NCBI GenBank assembly: GCA_039816825.1
Contig: JBCBXA010000096.1
Span: forward strand, 1-10,253
Reading direction: 5' to 3'
DNA: 10,253 nucleotides
DNA from: JBCBXA01 sp039816825
GTDB taxonomy: Bacteria; Pseudomonadota; Alphaproteobacteria; Rhizobiales; Rhizobiaceae
Positions 7,813-10,253 of this stretch are shown one piece after another. The position numbers and the translations under genes were made by a program. Below the pieces are notes generated by a model. It did no database searches. It had not been told where the DNA came from and worked only from the letters and a program-made list of their open reading frames with translations. The stretch's first letter is position 1; every line of letters starts with the position of its first letter.

Positions 7813-8439
7813 TCAGTTGGCCTTCTCATCGCCTTTGAGTTCATTGGGCAGAATGTATTCGGTTCCTTCCCAGGGCGACTCAAAGTCAAACTGACGGAAC
7901 TCCTGTCGGAGTTCGACGGGCTCGTATATCACCCGCTTTTCCTGATCATCGTACCGGACCTCTACAAAGCCCGTGAGCGGGAAGTCCTTGCGCAACGGAT
8001 GGCCTTCGAAGCCGTAGTCGGTCAGCAAGCGACGCAGATCCGGGTGGCCCGTGAATAGGATGCCGTAAAGGTCATAGGCCTCCCGCTCAAACCAGTCCGC
8101 CCCAGGCCAGATGCCGGTAACGGATGGCACAGGGGTGTTCTCGTCGGTCGAGACTTTCACGCGCACACGCACGTTCTGGCTCGGGCTCAACAGGTGGTAG
8201 ACGACCTCGAAGCGCAGCTCTCGACCCGGGTAGTCGACGCCGCAGGCATCGATGAAGCATACGAACTGCGTTTGAGGGTCGTCCCGCAGAAACCGCATAA
8301 CGTCCAGAAGGGTCTGCTGACTGACTTCAACAGTCAGGTCGCCAAACGCATCCGTCACCGCAGCCTTGCCCTCAAGGCGCGCAACCATATGGTCGCGCAT
8401 CTCAAGGGTGGCAGCTGACAGAGTGTTACCAGCGCTCAT
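7813..8439 (-). CDS. nuoC: NADH-quinone oxidoreductase subunit C (30 kDa homologue)
   Basis: This 208-residue hydrophilic protein is a structural subunit of the connecting arm, without cofactors, that packs against NuoD. The family signature is very clear: WFEREAYDLYGILF (116-129), then GHPDLRRLLTDYGFEGHPLR (131-150) and KDFPLTG. The length is usual for free-standing alphaproteobacterial NuoC. The C-terminus ends in an acidic and basic tail after GTEYILP. The start overlaps the nuoB stop as ATGA (8436-8439) and has AGGA about 10 bases upstream, so translation is probably coupled to nuoB. Confidence 0.99.
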   Translation of the reverse strand: MSAGNTLSAATLEMRDHMVARLEGKAAVTDAFGDLTVEVSQQTLLDVMRFLRDDPQTQFVCFIDACGVDYPGRELRFEVVYHLLSPSQNVRVRVKVSTDENTPVPSVTGIWPGADWFEREAYDLYGILFTGHPDLRRLLTDYGFEGHPLRKDFPLTGFVEVRYDDQEKRVIYEPVELRQEFRQFDFESPWEGTEYILPNELKGDEKAN

Positions 8440-9017
8440 CGCTCAATGGTTCCTGTGCGACGGATTTTCTTTTGAAGCAGCATCACTCCGTAAAGCAAAG
8501 CTTCCGCAGTAGGTGGACACCCTGGTACGTAAATGTCCACCGGCACCACGCGGTCGCAGCCGCGAACCACAGAATAGCTATAATGATAATAGCCGCCACC
8601 ATTGGCGCATGAGCCCATGGAAATCACATAGCGCGGCTCAGCCATCTGGTCGTAGACCTTACGGAGCGCCGGAGCCATCTTGTTGGTCAGCGTACCGGCG
8701 ACGATCATGACATCGGACTGGCGGGGCGAAGCCATTGGTGCGAAGCCAAAACGCTCAGCATCGTACCGGGGCATGGACATCTGCATCATCTCAACGGCGC
8801 AACAGGCAAGACCGAACGTCATCCACATCAGGGATCCGGTCCGCGCCCAATTGATCAGATCGTCGGTGGACGTGACCAGGAAACCCTTATCGGCCAGCTC
8901 ATTGTTCACATCGGCGAAAAATGCGTCGTCCTGACCGGCAGGCAGTCCGGTGCGCGGATCGGTTAAACCTTTGGGTGTCGGCGCTATCAGTGTGGTCGAG
9001 GCGTCAGCAACGCTCAT
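8436..9017 (-). CDS. nuoB: NADH-quinone oxidoreductase subunit B (PSST homologue, cluster N2)
   Basis: This 193-residue subunit binds 4Fe-4S cluster N2, the last carrier before the quinone. The ligands are the tandem Cys72-Cys73 (GLACCAVEMM), Cys137 (MGSCANGGG) and Cys167 (VPGCPPTAEAL), all present. About 45 residues precede the conserved core, a variable leader common in alphaproteobacteria. The start at 9015-9017 is chosen because AAGGAC (9025-9030) lies 7 bases upstream. A second ATG 5 bases upstream is out of frame, too close to that site, and gives only two codons. Forty-two bases separate it from nuoA, the largest gap between subunit genes here, and its end overlaps nuoC. Confidence 0.99.
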   Translation of the reverse strand: MSVADASTTLIAPTPKGLTDPRTGLPAGQDDAFFADVNNELADKGFLVTSTDDLINWARTGSLMWMTFGLACCAVEMMQMSMPRYDAERFGFAPMASPRQSDVMIVAGTLTNKMAPALRKVYDQMAEPRYVISMGSCANGGGYYHYSYSVVRGCDRVVPVDIYVPGCPPTAEALLYGVMLLQKKIRRTGTIER

Positions 9018-9059
9018 ATCATATGTCCTTATTGGGCTTGGGCATCAAGCGGCGGCCGC

Positions 9060-9425
9060 CTACTCCCACTCCAGTGCGCCCTTCTTCCATTCGTAGATGA
9101 AACCGACCGTCAGAACAGCGAGGAAGATCATCATCGAGATAAAACCGAACCAGCCAAGGGTTCCGAAAGACACGGCCCAGGGGAAGAGGAAGGCAACTTC
9201 CAGATCGAAAATGATGAAGAGGATCGCCACGAGATAGAAGCGTACGTCGAACTTCATGCGCGCATCATCAAAGGCGTTGAACCCGCACTCATAAGCAGAC
9301 AGCTTCTCGGGCGTAGGGTTCTTGAAGGCAATCAGGAAGGGCGCGCCCAGCAGCGCGACGCCGATCGCCAGAGCGATTCCGAGGAACACGACAATCGGCA
9401 GATATGAGAGCAGAAGTTCGTTCAT
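9060..9425 (-). CDS. nuoA: NADH-quinone oxidoreductase subunit A (ND3 homologue)
   Basis: This 121-residue protein is the first gene of the operon and has the usual three membrane helices (about 8-33, 62-82 and 88-111). The long loop between helices 1 and 2 carries KLSAYECGF (41-49). Its Cys47 is the residue whose exposure marks the active/deactive transition in mitochondrial ND3. Asp74 and Glu76 in FDLEVAFLFPW are the conserved acidic residues of helix 2. The ATG at 9423-9425 has AAGG about 9 bases upstream. The gene lies 171 bases after tRNA-Val on the same strand. Confidence 0.98.
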   Translation of the reverse strand: MNELLLSYLPIVVFLGIALAIGVALLGAPFLIAFKNPTPEKLSAYECGFNAFDDARMKFDVRFYLVAILFIIFDLEVAFLFPWAVSFGTLGWFGFISMMIFLAVLTVGFIYEWKKGALEWE

Positions 9426-9596
9426 GGTCTAGCCTTCAACGCACCTGAATCGGTGCCAGTTTTTAAAGGCTATAAAGCACGCACTGCCAGCGGGTTAAAG
9501 GGCGAAACAGGCTTGCCGTCTTTGCATCGCAAAGCATGGCGGCGCTTCATTTATGCCGGGAACAAATAGTCGCAGGGTCAGCGCGACGGACGGCGC
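9426..9596 (-). promoter_or_regulatory. Leader region between tRNA-Val and nuoA, no clear promoter
   Basis: These 171 bases hold the nuoA ribosome site next to the start codon and no ORF that I can support. I searched the minus strand for a TTGACA-like and TATAAT-like pair and found only weak AT-rich boxes around 9461-9478 (CTTTATAG, CCTTTAAA) without a good partner upstream. A small perfect hairpin, 6-bp arms with a 3-base loop, is at 9520-9534 (ctttgc/gcaaag) and has no T run after it. The operon may therefore depend partly on transcription from the tRNA promoter, or on an activator-dependent promoter that is not recognisable by eye. Confidence 0.4.
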
Positions 9597-9672
9597 TGGT
9601 GGGTGGTGAGGGGCTCGAACCCCCGACCCTCTCGGTGTAAACGAGATGCTCTCCCAGCTGAGCTAACCACCC
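9597..9672 (-). tRNA. tRNA-Val (anticodon TAC)
   Basis: The minus strand folds into a complete 76-base cloverleaf. The acceptor stem is GGGTGGT/ACCACCC, the D arm contains TAGCTCAGCTGGGAGAGCA, the anticodon stem is TCTCG/CGAGA around the loop TTTACAC (anticodon TAC), and the T loop contains GTTCGAGCC. The discriminator base is A at 9600, and the CCA end is encoded (9597-9599). It lies 66 bases after tRNA-Asp and 171 bases before nuoA, all on the same strand. Confidence 0.97.
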
Positions 9673-9706
9673 TATAGCGTTACCGCGCAGCGCCCCAGTC
9701 GAGGCA

Positions 9707-9741
9707 CCACTTTCCACCAAGACTGTTTGGAAGAAAAGTGG
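9707..9741 (-). other. Hairpin in the tRNA spacer that includes the tRNA-Asp CCA end
   Basis: On the minus-strand RNA, 9733-9741 can pair with 9707-9715 (9 bp, one G-U). After a small internal loop, a further 4-bp stem (9717-9720 with 9727-9730) closes a 6-base loop. The outer arm includes the encoded CCA of tRNA-Asp (9739-9741). Pairing can extend by three more pairs into the discriminator base and the last two acceptor bases (9742-9744 with 9704-9706). It may guide 3' processing of tRNA-Asp or compete with the acceptor stem. It is seen in sequence only; function is unknown. Confidence 0.5.
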
Positions 9742-9815
9742 CGCGAGTGACGAGGCTCGAACTCGCGACCTCCGGCGTGACAGGCCGGCACTCTAACCAA
9801 CTGAGCTACACCCGC
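9739..9815 (-). tRNA. tRNA-Asp (anticodon GTC)
   Basis: The minus strand gives a full 77-base cloverleaf. The acceptor stem is GCGGGTG/CACTCGC with one G-U pair, the D arm contains TAGCTCAGTTGGTTAGAG, the anticodon stem is CCGGC/GCCGG around CTGTCAC (anticodon GTC), and the T loop is GTTCGAGCC. The discriminator is G, a determinant for aspartyl-tRNA synthetase, followed by an encoded CCA. It is the first gene after the promoter at 9847-9875. Confidence 0.98.
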
Positions 9816-9818
9816 GCA

Positions 9819-9838
9819 GCAAATGGCGCACCATTTGC
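9819..9838 (-). repeat. Perfect 8-bp inverted repeat in the tRNA-Asp leader
   Basis: The arms gcaaatgg (9819-9826) and ccatttgc (9831-9838) are perfect reverse complements around a 4-base loop. The repeat ends 3 bases before the mature 5' end of tRNA-Asp and begins about where the transcript from the promoter at 9847-9875 should start. It could act as a 5' hairpin affecting RNase P processing, or as an operator at DNA level. Confidence 0.6.
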
Positions 9839-9846
9839 GTGAGCGG

Positions 9847-9875
9847 TCGATACGAAACAGCTTGGTTTGTGTCAA
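9847..9875 (-). promoter_or_regulatory. Sigma70-type promoter for the tRNA-Asp/tRNA-Val transcript (and possibly nuo)
   Basis: On the minus strand a perfect -35 box TTGACA (9870-9875) is followed after exactly 17 bases by TATCGA (9847-9852) as the -10 box. The predicted start is near 9840, about 25 bases before tRNA-Asp. It lies just downstream of the lon terminator, where a new transcript would have to begin. The upstream side carries an A/T tract and a dyad. Confidence 0.75.
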
Positions 9876-9893
9876 CGCCATGATGCTCACTCG

Positions 9894-9909
9894 ATGCACT
9901 TTTTTGCAT
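9894..9909. promoter_or_regulatory. 16-bp dyad upstream of the -35 box, possible activator site
   Basis: The arms atgca (9894-9898) and tgcat (9905-9909) flank a 6-base spacer made almost wholly of T. The centre lies roughly 60 bases upstream of the predicted transcription start. Half of it is shared with a direct repeat, ttgcatgg, at 9904-9911 and 9922-9929 (period 18). It may be a regulator site or an UP-like element; no specific factor is recognised. Confidence 0.3.
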
Positions 9910-9944
9910 GGAACGCCAGTGTTGCATGGCGACGCTCAGAAATG

Positions 9945-9971
9945 AAAAAGCCGACCACAGGGTCGGCTTCT
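9945..9971 (-). terminator. Rho-independent terminator of lon
   Basis: On the minus strand a GC-rich 9-bp stem (9961-9969 pairing with 9948-9956) with a 4-base loop is followed by a run of five T (9949-9945), the first two shared with the stem end. It sits about 35 bases after the lon stop and separates lon from the tRNA/nuo transcript. On the plus strand the trailing sequence is only TTCTCC, so it is a weak terminator in that direction. Confidence 0.88.
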
Positions 9972-10003
9972 CCTAAGCTCGTCATTCCGGGCTTGATAGG
10001 CGC

Positions 10004-10253
10004 CTAATGTTGTACCGTGGCCCCATCATCAGCACCGCCCGAACGGGCAGCCATGGCCGCCTTACGCTCATCTTCAGCGGTCCACTCAATAGCCTCGGGC
10101 ATCCGAACAAGCGCGTGCTCGAGCACTTCACCGATCATGGATACCGGCACGATCTCAAGCTCGTTTTTCACATTGTCCGGAATGTCAGCCAGATCCTTGG
10201 CATTGTCGATGGGGATCAGCACCTTCTTGATGCCGCCACGCAGCGCGGCAAGA
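10004..10253 (-). CDS. lon: ATP-dependent protease Lon, C-terminal fragment
   Basis: The frame is open to the window edge, so only the last ~82 codons are seen. It reads LAALRGGIKKVLIP, then NAKDLADIPDNVKN, LEIVPVS and EVLEHALVRMPEAIEW, which is the end of the Lon proteolytic domain. The catalytic Ser-Lys dyad lies further upstream, though the conserved Gly-Gly-Ile-Lys-Lys stretch that follows the catalytic lysine region is in view. After the conserved end there is a variable polar tail (about 26 residues, ending GATVQH). Lon degrades misfolded and regulatory proteins in the cytosol. A terminator follows, and no hupB gene lies between lon and the tRNAs, although hupB often follows lon in proteobacteria. 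Confidence 0.95.
   Translation of the reverse strand, partial: LAALRGGIKKVLIPIDNAKDLADIPDNVKNELEIVPVSMIGEVLEHALVRMPEAIEWTAEDERKAAMAARSGGADDGATVQH

Noticed and set aside
9051..9060. 10-bp perfect palindrome (ggcggccgcc) after the nuoA stop
   Set aside because: It is short and pure GC, has no loop to make a hairpin and no T run; chance is likely in GC-rich DNA.
9520..9534. Small hairpin before nuoA as a terminator or attenuator
   Set aside because: The stem is only 6 bp and no T run follows on either strand, so it is unlikely to terminate transcription.
9672..9899. Minus-strand open frame of 75 codons between tRNA-Val and the promoter region
   Set aside because: It runs straight through tRNA-Asp and the promoter, and its middle is the translated tRNA sequence.
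1..10253. Mobile elements, CRISPR arrays or defence genes
   Set aside because: I found no regularly spaced repeats, transposase or integrase motifs, terminal repeats or target duplications; the tRNAs are intact with no visible attachment-site copy.

Overview
The window is the front half of an alphaproteobacterial respiratory complex I (NADH:quinone oxidoreductase, nuo) operon. All genes read on the minus strand, so gene order runs from the high coordinates down. In transcription order it holds the 3' end of lon, a rho-independent terminator, a strong sigma70-type promoter, tRNA-Asp(GTC), tRNA-Val(TAC), nuoA, nuoB, nuoC, nuoD, a small four-helix membrane protein gene, nuoE, nuoF, a DUF3291-family gene, nuoG, nuoH and the start of nuoI, which is cut by the window edge.

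The organism looks like a moderately GC-rich alphaproteobacterium, possibly Hyphomicrobiales (Rhizobiales) or a close relative. The reasons are unfused nuoC and nuoD, mitochondrial-like subunit sequences, a NuoE with a long Ala/Lys-rich tail and a helix-hairpin-helix-like C-terminal module, and the lon/tRNA/nuo neighbourhood. I cannot resolve the genus from the sequence alone.

The genes are packed tightly: 4-base overlaps (ATGA or GTGA) at nuoB/nuoC, nuoD/membrane gene and membrane gene/nuoE, TGATG at nuoE/nuoF, and gaps of 3 to 42 bases elsewhere. This implies one polycistronic message. NuoE, F and G form the NADH-oxidising arm (FMN and several Fe-S clusters). NuoB, C, D and I form the connecting arm that carries electrons to the quinone. 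NuoA and H are the membrane subunits next to the quinone site. Every cluster-ligating cysteine that should lie inside the window is present, so the complex looks functional.

The non-standard parts are the three accessory elements embedded in the operon (four-helix membrane protein, DUF3291 protein, NuoE tail) and the regulatory stretch between lon and nuoA. That stretch has a near-consensus promoter, a hairpin at the predicted 5' end of the tRNA transcript, a hairpin that would pair with the 3' end of tRNA-Asp, an upstream dyad and repeat, and no convincing separate promoter for nuoA. I found no mobile elements, CRISPR arrays or signs of recent transfer. Nothing here is a clearly undescribed system; the accessory complex I genes are the best leads.
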